Positions 34,440-43,343 of a DNA stretch of 64,000 nucleotides are shown piece after piece (position 1 is the first letter of the stretch; the number at the start of each line of letters is the position of its first letter). Source of the stretch: Streptomyces griseiscabiei. Its GTDB lineage: Bacteria; Actinomycetota; Actinomycetes; Streptomycetales; Streptomycetaceae. The position numbers and the translations under genes were made by a program. Below the pieces are notes generated by a model that saw nothing but the letters and a program-made list of their open reading frames with translations, was not told where the DNA came from and made no database searches. The DNA lies in the NCBI RefSeq assembly GCF_020010925.1, contig NZ_JAGJBZ010000002.1:992001-1056000 (forward strand). Direction: 5' to 3'.

Positions 34440-35255
34440 ATGCGTCGATCGTTCGCCCGACTGCTGGCCGTCGCGGCCACCACCGCCGTCATACCGCTGG
34501 TGTCACCGCCACCGGCGACGGCCGAGGTCGTCATCGGCGGTCATCCGGTCGAGATCTCCCAGGCGCCCTGGACGGTGGCGCTGTCCAGCCGTGACCGGTT
34601 CGGGGGTACGCGGGCCGGACAGTTCTGCGGCGGTGTGGTGGTGGGCCGTACCACCGTCCTGACGGCCGCCCACTGCCTCAGTGAGAGCGTGCTGGGAGGG
34701 CCTCCGGAGCGTGTCGCCGATCTGCGGATCATCGCGGGCCGCGCCGAACTGCAGTCGGCCGAGGGCCAGGAGATCGCGGTGAGCGGGGCCTGGGTCAACC
34801 CCGAGTACGACCCCTATACGAACGCCGGGGACTTCGCGGTGGTGACCCTCGCCTCGCCGCTGCCCGAGGACTCCGTCATCGGGCTCGCGGGAGCGGGTGA
34901 CACGGCGTACGTGCCGGGCACGCCGGCCGCGGTCTACGGCTGGGGGGACACGACGGCCGCCGGGGACTACGCCCGGAGTCTGCGGGCCGCCCCCGTGAAG
35001 GTGCTGGCCGACACGGTCTGCGAGCGGGCCTATCCGGGCAGCGCGGAGGGCAGATACCTGTCCGATTCCATGGTGTGCGCAGGGGAACAGGAGGGTGGCC
35101 GGGACGCCTGCCAGGGGGACAGCGGAGGGCCGCTGGTCGCCCGGGGGAAGCTGATCGGGCTCGTGTCGTGGGGCAGCGGCTGTGGGCTCGCCGGGAATCC
35201 CGGCGTCTACACCAGGGGCTCGTACGTGGCCCGGGTGCTGGAGGAGAACCGCTGA
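34440..35255 (+). CDS. Secreted trypsin-like serine protease (S1 family)
   Basis: Extracellular endopeptidase precursor of 271 aa. An N-terminal signal peptide (RRSFARLLAVAATTAVIPLV, likely cleaved after about residue 28) is followed directly by the catalytic domain: VVIGGHPVEISQAPWTVAL, so the mature start resembles a chymotrypsin-fold IIGG end. The triad is His78 (TAAHC), Asp131 (GDFAVVTL) and Ser228 (GDSGGPLV). Six cysteines fit three disulphides. GACQ-type residues before the Ser (RDACQGDSGG) and an Asp six residues before the catalytic Ser point to trypsin-like Lys/Arg specificity. It stands alone between hrdB and the convergent DUF7455 gene. GGAG occurs about 6 nt before the ATG. Confidence 0.93.
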   Translation: MRRSFARLLAVAATTAVIPLVSPPPATAEVVIGGHPVEISQAPWTVALSSRDRFGGTRAGQFCGGVVVGRTTVLTAAHCLSESVLGGPPERVADLRIIAGRAELQSAEGQEIAVSGAWVNPEYDPYTNAGDFAVVTLASPLPEDSVIGLAGAGDTAYVPGTPAAVYGWGDTTAAGDYARSLRAAPVKVLADTVCERAYPGSAEGRYLSDSMVCAGEQEGGRDACQGDSGGPLVARGKLIGLVSWGSGCGLAGNPGVYTRGSYVARVLEENR

Positions 35256-35351
35256 GGCGGCGCTGAGGCGCCGTACGGGGTCACGCGCCGTGCCGCCCGT
35301 GCCCCGATGGGGAGCGGGCAGTGAAGGCGGACCGTGTGTGCGGCACGAGAG

Positions 35352-35388
35352 CGGGCGGCCACCCCGTGTGTACGGGAGTGGCCGCCCG
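35352..35388. terminator. Terminator between the protease gene and DUF7455
   Basis: CGGGCGGCCAC pairs with GTGGCCGCCCG, with an inner CCCGT/TACGGG extension and a GTG loop, between the two convergent genes. Confidence 0.8.
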
Positions 35389-35433
35389 GTCACCGGCCTC
35401 GAGCCGGTGGCGGCTCGTCGTAGGTGCGAAGCG

Positions 35434-35664
35434 TCAGCGCTCGTCCTCTTCTGCGGTCGCGGGAGCGGCCGTGAGCCGCTCCGTCTCGTCCTGTATCTCC
35501 GCGGCGATCTTCTTGAGCTCCGGCTCGAACTTGCGGCCGTGGTGGGCGCAGAACAGCAGCTCTCCACCGCTCAGCAGGACGACGCGCAGGTAGGCCTGGG
35601 CGCCGCAGCGGTCGCATCGGTCAGCGGCCGTCAGCGGGGTCGCGGGGGTCAGAACAGTAGTCAC
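35434..35664 (-). CDS. DUF7455 small zinc-ribbon-like protein
   Basis: 76-aa protein of unknown function that is well conserved in Streptomyces. A likely metal site is formed by CDRCGAQAYLRV and LFCAHHGRKFEP (CxxC plus CxHH). The C-terminus is helical and acidic (KKIAAEIQDETERLT). GTG at 35664 has AGAAGAGG upstream. It is close to and divergent from parE, 468 bp away. Confidence 0.85.
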   Translation of the reverse strand: MTTVLTPATPLTAADRCDRCGAQAYLRVVLLSGGELLFCAHHGRKFEPELKKIAAEIQDETERLTAAPATAEEDER

Positions 35665-36132
35665 GTCGCCTCTTCTCTAGCTCGACGAGCTGTCGTACCA
35701 GGGTCAACATCCAACCAGGCCGAAAACGTTCCCGCTCGCGGCTTTAACTCGAAAAAATCTTTCCGGGCCGGCTGTCTGCTGCCGGTTGGCGGCGAATGAG
35801 CCGTAGTGCGTGTCTTCGTGTCGTACGGGTTCGCGCTGTCTGTCGGGTGGTTCTGGTGGTTGTTCTTTCGGTTGTACGGTCCTACCGGCTGGGTTGCCGT
35901 TTGTTCATGAGGACGTGCCCGGAGCCTAAATGGTTCATGCCTCGAAGGGAACGTGATATGTACTTCACCCCATCGAGGGATCGAACGTGTATGCGAGTCT
36001 GGACTACTCTGAGTTTCGGACGAGGGTGGCGTTACAACGGCTCTACCAGGCCTCGGTACCCTCGGACCGGCAACAGAGCCCGGCCCCTTACCCCAAAGGG
36101 CCTCACCTGAAATTCAGCGAGGAGCGAACCGC
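35665..36132. other. Intergenic region upstream of parE
   Basis: The 468 bp between divergent DUF7455 and parE are unusually T-rich for this genome (TTGTTCTTTCGGTTGTACGG near 35868) and have no credible gene. This is the probable promoter zone of parE, with a transcribed leader. I cannot pick a -35/-10 pair with confidence. Confidence 0.5.
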
Positions 36133-38253
36133 GTGACCGCCGATACGTCCGTGCCGTCCACAGCGCTGCTGACCGGAGCAGACCGGGACGGTTCCAACTA
36201 CACCGCGCGGCACCTGCTCGTCCTCGAGGGGCTCGAGGCCGTGCGGAAGCGCCCCGGTATGTACATCGGCTCGACGGACAGTCGAGGCCTGATGCACTGC
36301 CTGTGGGAGATCATCGACAACTCCGTGGACGAGGCCCTCGGGGGCTACTGCGACCACATCGAGGTGATCCTCCACGACGACGCCTCCGTCGAGGTGCGTG
36401 ACAACGGCCGTGGCATCCCGGTCGACGTCGAGCCCAAGACCGGCCTCTCCGGTGTCGAGGTCGTCATGACCAAGCTGCACGCCGGCGGCAAGTTCGGCGG
36501 CGGCTCGTACGCCGCCTCCGGCGGTCTGCACGGCGTGGGCGCCTCCGTGGTGAACGCCCTCTCCGCCCGTCTGGACGTCGAGGTCGACCGCAGCGGCAGC
36601 ACGCACGCCATCAGCTTCCGGCGCGGCGTGCCCGGCGCCTTCGCGGGCAACGGCCCGGACGCCAAGTTCGAGACCGGCGGTCTGCGCAAGGGCAAGCGGA
36701 TCCCCAAGACGCGCACCGGCACACGCGTGCGCTACTGGGCCGACCGCCAGATCTTCCTCAAGGACGCCAAGCTCTCGCTGGAGCACCTGCACCAGCGTGC
36801 CCGGCAGACCGCTTTCCTGGTGCCCGGACTGACGATCGTCGTCCGTGACGAGTTCGGCCTCGGTGACGGCGGCAGCAAGGGCGAGGAGTCGTTCCGCTTC
36901 GACGGCGGGATCAGCGAGTTCTGCGAGTACCTGGCCTCCGACAAGCCCGTCTGCGACGTCCTCCGCTTCTCCGGACAGGGCACCTTCAAGGAGACCGTGC
37001 CCGTCCTCGACGAGCACGGGCAGATGACGCCCACCCAGGTCACCCGCGAGCTCGGTGTCGACGTCGCCATGCGCTGGGGCACCGGCTACGACACGACCCT
37101 CAAGTCGTTCGTGAACATCATCGCCACCCCCAAGGGCGGCACCCACGTCGCCGGCTTCGAGCAGGCCGTGGCCTCCACCATGAACGAGGTGCTGCGCGCC
37201 AAGAAGCTGCTGCGCGTCGCCGAGGACGACGTCGTCAAGGACGACGCGCTGGAGGGCCTCACCGCCGTCGTCACCGTGCGTCTCGCCGAACCGCAGTTCG
37301 AGGGGCAGACCAAGGAGGTCCTCGGCACCTCGGCGGCCCGGCGCATCGTGGCGCAGGTGATCGCCAAGGAGCTCAAGGCGTTCCTGACCTCCACCAAGCG
37401 GGATGCCGCCGCTCAGGCGCGGGTCGTCATGGAGAAGGCGGTCGCCGCCGCCCGTACGCGGATCGCCGCGCGTCAGCACAAGGACGCGCAGCGGCGGAAG
37501 ACCGCGTTGGAGTCGTCCTCGCTGCCCGCGAAGCTCGCCGACTGCCGCAGTGACGACGTCGAGCGCAGTGAGCTGTTCATCGTCGAGGGGGACTCGGCGC
37601 TCGGTACGGCGAAGCTCGCGCGGAACTCCGAGTTCCAGGCGCTGCTGCCGATCCGGGGCAAGATCCTCAATGTGCAGAAGTCGTCCGTGACCGACATGCT
37701 CAAGAACGCCGAGTGCGGTGCGATCATCCAGGTCATAGGGGCTGGGTCCGGGCGTACGTTCGATATCGACGCGGCGCGTTACGGCAAGATCATCATGATG
37801 ACCGACGCCGACGTGGACGGGTCGCACATCCGGTGCCTGCTGCTGACGCTGTTCCAGCGGTACATGCGGCCGATGGTCGAGGCGGGGCGGGTCTTCGCCG
37901 CGGTGCCGCCGCTGCACCGGATCGAGCTTGTCCAGCCCAAGAGGGGGCAGGACAAGTACGTCTACACGTACTCGGACCGTGAGCTGCGGGACAAGCTGCT
38001 GGAGTTCCAGAGCAAGGGCGTTCGGTACAAGGACTCCATCCAGCGCTACAAGGGTCTCGGCGAGATGGACGCGGACCAGTTGGCGGAGACGACGATGGAT
38101 CCGCGGCACCGGACGCTGCGGCGGATCAATCTGTCGGACCTGGAGGCGGCTGAGCAGGTGTTCGATCTGCTGATGGGGAACGACGTGGCGCCGCGCAAGG
38201 AGTTCATCTCCAGTTCGGCGGCTACGTTGGATCGGTCGCGGATCGACGCGTAG
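36133..38253 (+). CDS. parE: DNA topoisomerase IV subunit B (ParE)
   Basis: ATPase subunit of the type IIA topoisomerase that separates replicated chromosomes; 706 aa. The GHKL ATPase has RKRPGMYIGSTDSRGLMH, EIIDNSVDEALGGYCDHI and DNGRGIPVD, with the ATP-lid glycines in GLHGVGASVVNAL. The TOPRIM domain has LFIVEGDSALGTAKLARN, PIRGKILNVQ and TDADVDGSHIRCLLLTLF. GyrB enzymes read EGDSAGGSAK here, so the SALGTAK variant and the parC gene 11 kb away identify this as ParE rather than a second gyrase. GTG start has GAGGAGCG upstream. It is the only B-type subunit in the window. Confidence 0.93.
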   Translation: MTADTSVPSTALLTGADRDGSNYTARHLLVLEGLEAVRKRPGMYIGSTDSRGLMHCLWEIIDNSVDEALGGYCDHIEVILHDDASVEVRDNGRGIPVDVEPKTGLSGVEVVMTKLHAGGKFGGGSYAASGGLHGVGASVVNALSARLDVEVDRSGSTHAISFRRGVPGAFAGNGPDAKFETGGLRKGKRIPKTRTGTRVRYWADRQIFLKDAKLSLEHLHQRARQTAFLVPGLTIVVRDEFGLGDGGSKGEESFRFDGGISEFCEYLASDKPVCDVLRFSGQGTFKETVPVLDEHGQMTPTQVTRELGVDVAMRWGTGYDTTLKSFVNIIATPKGGTHVAGFEQAVASTMNEVLRAKKLLRVAEDDVVKDDALEGLTAVVTVRLAEPQFEGQTKEVLGTSAARRIVAQVIAKELKAFLTSTKRDAAAQARVVMEKAVAAARTRIAARQHKDAQRRKTALESSSLPAKLADCRSDDVERSELFIVEGDSALGTAKLARNSEFQALLPIRGKILNVQKSSVTDMLKNAECGAIIQVIGAGSGRTFDIDAARYGKIIMMTDADVDGSHIRCLLLTLFQRYMRPMVEAGRVFAAVPPLHRIELVQPKRGQDKYVYTYSDRELRDKLLEFQSKGVRYKDSIQRYKGLGEMDADQLAETTMDPRHRTLRRINLSDLEAAEQVFDLLMGNDVAPRKEFISSSAATLDRSRIDA

Positions 38254-38317
38254 TCGCTGCGCTGGCTTGGGCGGGTGGGCTTTCGGTCGGTGGGGTGGCT
38301 TCGCGTGGGGGTGGGTC

Positions 38318-38429
38318 GGGGGCGCGCCGGGGGGTGTCCGTCCTCGGAACGGCGCGGAATCGGTTGGCTGGGAAGTGGGACGGGTTGACGCGCCAACCGC
38401 TGCGGGCGGACACCCCCCGGCACGCCCCC
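38318..38429. repeat. Large nested inverted repeat downstream of parE
   Basis: The outer 23-bp arms (38318-38340 and 38407-38429) pair with one mismatch and contain CCGGGGGGTGTCCG. Inside them, a second pair CGGTTGGC (38361-38368) and GCCAACCG (38392-38399) forms an internal stem. The element starts 65 bp after the parE stop. It is too long and structured for a plain terminator and looks like a palindromic intergenic element. Confidence 0.85.
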
Positions 38430-38628
38430 TTCTCGCCGTACTCGGCCGGCCCGCCGTCCGGGGCGTGAGCGGCTGATTCGCCGTCGGGGTGCGCGTTTCT
38501 TGCGTCCGTGTGCGGGTGTGAGAAGGGTTCTGCCTCAAGTGCGGGAGGCTGGCCGGGGTTTCACCTGATGGGGTGAAGAATCGGGAAGAGGTACGTCGGG
38601 GGTCTTTGCGGTCTGTCCATGCTTGGGC

Positions 38629-39168
38629 ATGCAGTCAAGCACCGGCCGTCCTCGTCGTCGCGGGGGTGGTTCTGAGAGTCCAGTTGAGCAGCACGAGGGG
38701 TACGGCCTCGGGAGTGAGGACGTGCGGTTCGACGATCCCTGGTACGACGCGCTGGCGTCCGGCTGGGGGGAGTTGGACGGTACGGGAGGGCCGGCTCCGG
38801 TCGTGGCCGAGGCGCGGGGGAGCCGGGACGGGGGCGCGGCGGAGGTCTATCTGGAGGTCCAGCGGAGCGCGGCCTTCCAGGAGGTGCGCAGGCGTTACCG
38901 CAGGTTCGTGATTCCGGGTGTCGCCGTCTTCTTCAGCTGGTACGTGGCCTATGTCGTCACGGCGACCACCGCGCCGGGGCTGATGGCGCGGCCGGTCGTG
39001 GGCGCGGTCAACGTGGCGATGCTGGCGGGGCTCGGGCAGTTCCTCACGACCTTCCTGTTCACCTGGGCGTACGCGCGGCACGCCAGGCTGCGGCGGGACC
39101 GGGCGGCGCTCGATCTGCGCTGGGACACCCAGGAGTTGACGCGTGGTGTCAGAGGGGGCGTGCGGTGA
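38629..39168 (+). CDS. DUF485 membrane protein
   Basis: 179-aa inner-membrane protein of the DUF485/YjcH family, usually encoded next to acetate permeases. An N-terminal hydrophilic region of about 75 residues precedes AFQEVRRRYRRFVIPGVAVF, then two membrane segments (VAVFFSWYVAYVVTATTA and VNVAMLAGLGQFLTTFLF) and a charged tail ending WDTQELTRGVR. The long N-terminal extension is atypical of the short proteobacterial version. The stop overlaps the symporter start (GTGA), so translation is coupled. ATG 38629 lacks a clear ribosome site, so the start is tentative. Confidence 0.85.
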   Translation: MQSSTGRPRRRGGGSESPVEQHEGYGLGSEDVRFDDPWYDALASGWGELDGTGGPAPVVAEARGSRDGGAAEVYLEVQRSAAFQEVRRRYRRFVIPGVAVFFSWYVAYVVTATTAPGLMARPVVGAVNVAMLAGLGQFLTTFLFTWAYARHARLRRDRAALDLRWDTQELTRGVRGGVR

Positions 39169-40757
39169 CCGCCGACCATCAGACGCTGGCGCTGCTGCTG
39201 TTCAGCGCGTTCGTGGCGGTCACGCTGGGCATCACCACATGGGTGAGCCGCAACCGGCATGGTTCGGCGGAGGAGTTCTACGCGGGCGGGCGGCTGTTCT
39301 CGCCCATGGAGAATGGTTTTGCCATCGCGGGCGACTACATGTCCGCCGCTTCGTTCCTGGGTATCTCGGGGCTCATCGCGCTCTTCGGGTACGACGGGCT
39401 GCTCTACTCGGTGGGCTTCCTGGTCGCCTGGCTGGTCGTGCTGTTCCTGGTGGCCGAACTGGTGCGCAACTGCGGGCGGTTCACGCTCGCCGACGTGGTC
39501 GCTGCGCGGATGAGCGAGCGGCCGGTGCGGATCGCGGCGGGAACTTCCTCGGTGACCGTGTCCGTTCTGTATCTGGTGGCGCAGATGGTGGGAGCGGGCA
39601 CTCTCGTCGCGCTGCTGCTGGGCGGGGAGAGCGAGGCGGCGCAGACCTGGACGGTCATCGGGGTCGGCGCGCTCATGGTCGTCTATGTGTCGCTGGGCGG
39701 GATGAGGGCCACCACCTGGATCCAGATCGTGAAGGCGGTCCTGCTCATGGGCGGGGCGATCGCCCTGACCGTGCTCGTCCTGGTGCGCTTCCACGGGGAC
39801 TTCGACCAGTTGCTGCGGACGGCGGCCGAGCGCAGCGGACACGGCGACTCGTTCCTCGCGCCCGGCCTGAAGTACGGCGGTGACTGGGGCGCGCGCCTCG
39901 ACTTCATCAGCCTCGGGCTCGCCCTGGTCCTGGGCACGGCCGGACTGCCGCACATCCTGTCGCGCTTCTACACCGTGCCCACGGCACGGGCCGCACGCCG
40001 CTCGGTGGTCTGGTCCATCGGCCTCATCGGCGGCTTCTACCTGATGACGATCGTCCTCGGCTTCGGGGCGGCCGCCATCGTCGGCCCGGAAGCCGTCCGA
40101 AGTTCCAACGCCGCCGGGAACACCGCGGTGCCGTTGCTGGCCCTCGATCTGGGCGGTGGCGTCGACTCCACCGGCGGAACGGTTCTGTTCGCGATCGTCG
40201 CCGCCATCGCCTTCGCCACGATCCTGGCGGTCGTCGCCGGGATCACCCTCGCCTCGTCGGCGTCCGTCGCCCATGACCTGTACGCGTCGCTGCGGCGCCG
40301 CCGTTCCAAGCCGCGCGGCGAGGTGGCCGTGGCGCGCACCGCCGCCGTCGGTATCGGTGTGGTCGCGATCGGTCTCGGGCTGCTCGCCAAGGACCTCAAC
40401 GTGGCCTTCCTCGTCGGCCTCGCCTTCGCGGTCGCCGCCTCCGCCAATCTGCCTGTGCTGCTGTACTCGCTGTTCTGGAGCGGCTTCACCACCCGTGGCG
40501 CGGTCTGGTCCGTCTACGGCGGACTGGTGCCGTCCGTGGTGCTCGTGGTGCTGTCGCCCGTTGTCTCGGGGAGCGCCGACTCGCTGTTCCCCGGCGTCGA
40601 CTTCCAGTACTTCCCGTTGCAGAACCCGGGCCTGGTCTCCATCCCGCTGGGCTTCCTCGCGGGCTGGCTCGGCACGGTGACGTCGGCCGAGCCGCCGGAC
40701 GAGGCGAAGCACGCGGAGACCGAGGTGCGGTCGCTGACGGGCGCCGGGGCGGTGTGA
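39165..40757 (+). CDS. Cation/acetate symporter (ActP-like, SSS family)
   Basis: Sodium:solute symporter of 530 aa with about 13 membrane segments, expected to import acetate or another short carboxylate. Family signatures are TTWVSRNRHGSAEEFYAGGR at the start, GDYMSAASFLGISGLIALFG, LADVVAARMSERPVRIAAGT, GAGTLVALLLGG, AGLPHILSRFYTVP and ASSASVAHDLYASL. GTG overlaps the DUF485 stop by 4 bp. The convergent CitB/CitA-like two-component system ends 24 bp beyond; because such systems often sense di- or tricarboxylates, they may control carboxylate uptake here. Confidence 0.92.
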   Translation: MTADHQTLALLLFSAFVAVTLGITTWVSRNRHGSAEEFYAGGRLFSPMENGFAIAGDYMSAASFLGISGLIALFGYDGLLYSVGFLVAWLVVLFLVAELVRNCGRFTLADVVAARMSERPVRIAAGTSSVTVSVLYLVAQMVGAGTLVALLLGGESEAAQTWTVIGVGALMVVYVSLGGMRATTWIQIVKAVLLMGGAIALTVLVLVRFHGDFDQLLRTAAERSGHGDSFLAPGLKYGGDWGARLDFISLGLALVLGTAGLPHILSRFYTVPTARAARRSVVWSIGLIGGFYLMTIVLGFGAAAIVGPEAVRSSNAAGNTAVPLLALDLGGGVDSTGGTVLFAIVAAIAFATILAVVAGITLASSASVAHDLYASLRRRRSKPRGEVAVARTAAVGIGVVAIGLGLLAKDLNVAFLVGLAFAVAASANLPVLLYSLFWSGFTTRGAVWSVYGGLVPSVVLVVLSPVVSGSADSLFPGVDFQYFPLQNPGLVSIPLGFLAGWLGTVTSAEPPDEAKHAETEVRSLTGAGAV

Positions 40758-40780
40758 GAGCCGGGGCGCGTGGCTGCCTC

Positions 40781-41461
40781 TCAGGGGCTGGTCGCCCACT
40801 CGTAGCGGTGCTCCGGACGGCCCGCGTCGCCGTACTTGAGGGTCAGCCGAGCCCGGCCCGTGCGCTCCAGGAGCTTCAGATAGCGCTGGGCGGTCTGGCG
40901 GCTCAGGCCGGTCCGCTCGGCGATCTCCTGGGCGGACAGGGCGCCCTCGGCGGTCATCAGAGCCCGGCGTACCAGCTCGGTGGTGGTGGGGGAGTGGCCC
41001 TTGGGCAGGTCCGGCTCGCCGCCCGCGGAGAGGGCGCCGAAGATCCGGTCCACCTCGGCCTGTTCGGCCTCGCCTCCGCCGTCCAGGGTGCGCCGCAGCT
41101 CCGCGTACGCCTCCAGCTTCGCGCGCAGTCCGGCGAACGCGAACGGTTTGACCAGGTACTGCAGCGCGCCCTGGCGCATGGCCGCCTGGACGGTCGACAC
41201 GTCACGGGCCGCCGTCACCATGATCACGTCGCACTGGTGGCCCCGGCGGCGCATCTCCTGGACGACCACGAGGCCCGTGTCGTCCGGCAGATAGTGGTCC
41301 AGCAGGACCAGGTCCACGTGGGCCGACGTCTCGAGCCGCCGCAGCGCCTCGGCCGCGCTGTGGGCCACACCGGCGACGTGGAAACCGGCGACCTTCTCCA
41401 CGTAGGCGGCGTTGACGCGGGCGACTCTCACGTCGTCGTCCACGATCAGGACCTCGATCAT
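40781..41461 (-). CDS. Response regulator of the CitB/DcuR type
   Basis: 226-aa response regulator. The receiver domain starts MIEVLIVDDDVRVARVNAAY; the phospho-acceptor is the Asp in LVLLDHYLPDD (about residue 56), with the conserved Thr/Lys equivalents in IMVTAARD and QYLVKPFAF. A helical linker leads to a C-terminal HTH at about residues 165-215 (LVRRALMTAEGALSAQEIAE, RTGLSRQTAQRYLKLLERTG). The start overlaps the sensor kinase stop by 4 bp (ATGA), so the kinase and regulator form an operon. Confidence 0.93.
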   Translation of the reverse strand: MIEVLIVDDDVRVARVNAAYVEKVAGFHVAGVAHSAAEALRRLETSAHVDLVLLDHYLPDDTGLVVVQEMRRRGHQCDVIMVTAARDVSTVQAAMRQGALQYLVKPFAFAGLRAKLEAYAELRRTLDGGGEAEQAEVDRIFGALSAGGEPDLPKGHSPTTTELVRRALMTAEGALSAQEIAERTGLSRQTAQRYLKLLERTGRARLTLKYGDAGRPEHRYEWATSP

Positions 41462-43263
41462 CGCGACTCCTTGTCGGCGGCTGTGATGGCGGCCTCGGGC
41501 TCCCGCCCGGGGCCCGGTCGCCCGTCGCGGCCGGCCGTCGGCTCGTCCTGCCGGGCCGGTCCGTCGGCGGGTGCCGTGGAGGGTTCGGGTGTCGTGGGGG
41601 TGCCGGGCGTGGTGGGGGCCGGCGTCGGCGCGGACGTGGGCGTCACCGGATCGGGTTCCGCGAGGGCGTCCGGCAGTACGACGGTGAACTCCGCGCCGCC
41701 GCCGGCCGCCTCCGTGACCCGGGCGCTGCCGCCCTGCCGCTCGGCGAGTCGGCGTACCAGGGAGAGCCCGATGCCTCGTTCGCGGTGGGCGGGGCGTGTC
41801 TTGGTCGACCAGCCGTCCGCGAAGATCAACTCCCGCTGGTCGGGCGGTACTCCGGGGCCCGTGTCCCGCACCTGGAGGATCGCCGAGCGACCCTCGGTGC
41901 GCAGATCCACCTCCACGCGCGCGTGCGGTGTGCCCGCGACGGCGTCCAGGGCGTTGTCGACGAGGTTGCCGACGATGGTGACCAGCCCCCGCGGGTCGAT
42001 CAGCCGGTCCGGGAGCATCGTGGCGCCCGCCACCGACAGGGCCACTCCGCGCTCGGCCGCGACGGTCGCCTTGCCGACCAGGACCGCGGCCAGCAGCGGG
42101 TCGTGGATCTTCTCGGTGACCTGCTCGGCGGTCGCCCGGTGGTCGCCGACGACCTCGCCGACGAACTCCACCGCCTCGTCGTACATCTCCAGTTCGAGCA
42201 GGCCGAGAAGGGTGTGCATCCGGTTGGCGTGCTCGTGGTCCTGGGCGCGCAGGGCGTCCGTCAGACCACGGGTGGAGTCGAGTTCGCGGCTGAGCTGCTC
42301 CAGCTCGGTGCGGTCGCGCAGGGTGGCGACGGCACCCCCGTCGTCCGTGGGCATGCGGTTGGTGACCAGCACGCGCTGACCGCGCACGGTCAGCAGATCG
42401 GTGCCCGTGATCCGGCCCGCCAGCACATCGGTCGTACGGCCGGGGCCGAGCGTGTCGTCGAGCGACCTGCCGACCGCCTCGTCGCCTATCCCGAGCAGCC
42501 GCCTCGCCTCGTCGTTCAGGAGGCGTACGCGCCCGGTGCGGTCCAGCGCGACCACGCCCTCCCGGATGCCGTGCAGCATCGCCTCGCGCTCCGCCAGCAG
42601 TCCCGCGATATCGGAGAAGGCCAGGTCACGGGTTTGGCGATGCACCCGCCGGGAGATCAGATACGCCGCCAGCGCCCCGACGGCCATGGCCCCGCCGGCG
42701 TACGCCAGGAGCCCGGGGATCGCGTGGATCAGCCGGGCCCGCACACTGTCGTACTCGATCCCCACGGACACGGCGCCGACGATCCTCCCGTCGGCGTCGC
42801 GCAGGGGCACCTTGCCGCGGGCCGAGCGTCCCAGCGTCCCCGAGTCGATCTCCATGACCTCGTCCCCTGCCAGCGCGCGGCGCGGGTCCGTCGAGACCAT
42901 GCCACCGATCTCCGCCGGGTCCGTGTGCGACCAGCGCACCCCGTGCGTGTCCATCACCACGACGTACTCGGCTCCGCTCGCCTTCCGGATCCGCTCGGCC
43001 TCGACCTGCACGGGACCGTTCGGGGTCGGCGCGGACGACTCCAGGTCCTCGGCGATCTGCGGCTGCGCGGCCGTGGTCTGCGCGATCGCGAGTGCCCGGC
43101 GCATCGCCTGGTCGTCCAGCTGATCGCTGAGCGGCGCGAGGAACAGCCCGGTCGCGAGGACGGCGACACCGGCGGCGATCGCCACCTGCATCAGCAGGAC
43201 CTGCGAGAACACCCGCCGCGGCATACCGAGACGCAGACGGCGTGCGGGGGGAGTGGGGCTCAT
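41458..43263 (-). CDS. Sensor histidine kinase of the CitA/DcuS family
   Basis: Membrane sensor of 601 aa. TM1 is about residues 15-40 (VLLMQVAIAAGVAVLATGLF). An extracytoplasmic single-Cache-like domain follows (SDQLDDQAMRRALAIAQTTA, EYVVVMDTHGVRWSHTDPAE), then TM2 near residue 190, a PAS domain and a SpoOB-type kinase core with the phospho-His in QDHEHANRMHTLLG. The ATPase boxes are IVGNLVDNALDAV, DTGPGVPPDQREL and ERGIGLSLVRRLAERQG. A Pro/Thr-rich C-terminal tail of about 70 residues is unusual. By family the ligand is a di- or tricarboxylate. TACCGT lies 7 nt before the ATG at 43263, favouring this start over the ATG 6 nt upstream. Confidence 0.9.
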   Translation of the reverse strand: MSPTPPARRLRLGMPRRVFSQVLLMQVAIAAGVAVLATGLFLAPLSDQLDDQAMRRALAIAQTTAAQPQIAEDLESSAPTPNGPVQVEAERIRKASGAEYVVVMDTHGVRWSHTDPAEIGGMVSTDPRRALAGDEVMEIDSGTLGRSARGKVPLRDADGRIVGAVSVGIEYDSVRARLIHAIPGLLAYAGGAMAVGALAAYLISRRVHRQTRDLAFSDIAGLLAEREAMLHGIREGVVALDRTGRVRLLNDEARRLLGIGDEAVGRSLDDTLGPGRTTDVLAGRITGTDLLTVRGQRVLVTNRMPTDDGGAVATLRDRTELEQLSRELDSTRGLTDALRAQDHEHANRMHTLLGLLELEMYDEAVEFVGEVVGDHRATAEQVTEKIHDPLLAAVLVGKATVAAERGVALSVAGATMLPDRLIDPRGLVTIVGNLVDNALDAVAGTPHARVEVDLRTEGRSAILQVRDTGPGVPPDQRELIFADGWSTKTRPAHRERGIGLSLVRRLAERQGGSARVTEAAGGGAEFTVVLPDALAEPDPVTPTSAPTPAPTTPGTPTTPEPSTAPADGPARQDEPTAGRDGRPGPGREPEAAITAADKESR

Positions 43264-43343
43264 ACCCATGACGGTACGTGGACGCACCGGGCCGCTCGTA
43301 GGGGGTTGTGGCGCGGATCTCAGGTACCCAGGCGGCCGGGTGG

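Noticed and set aside
35796..36110. Possible small gene upstream of parE
   Set aside because: Codon use is unlike the neighbours, no ribosome site, and the translation (RVVRVRAVCRVVLVV) has no resemblance to known families.
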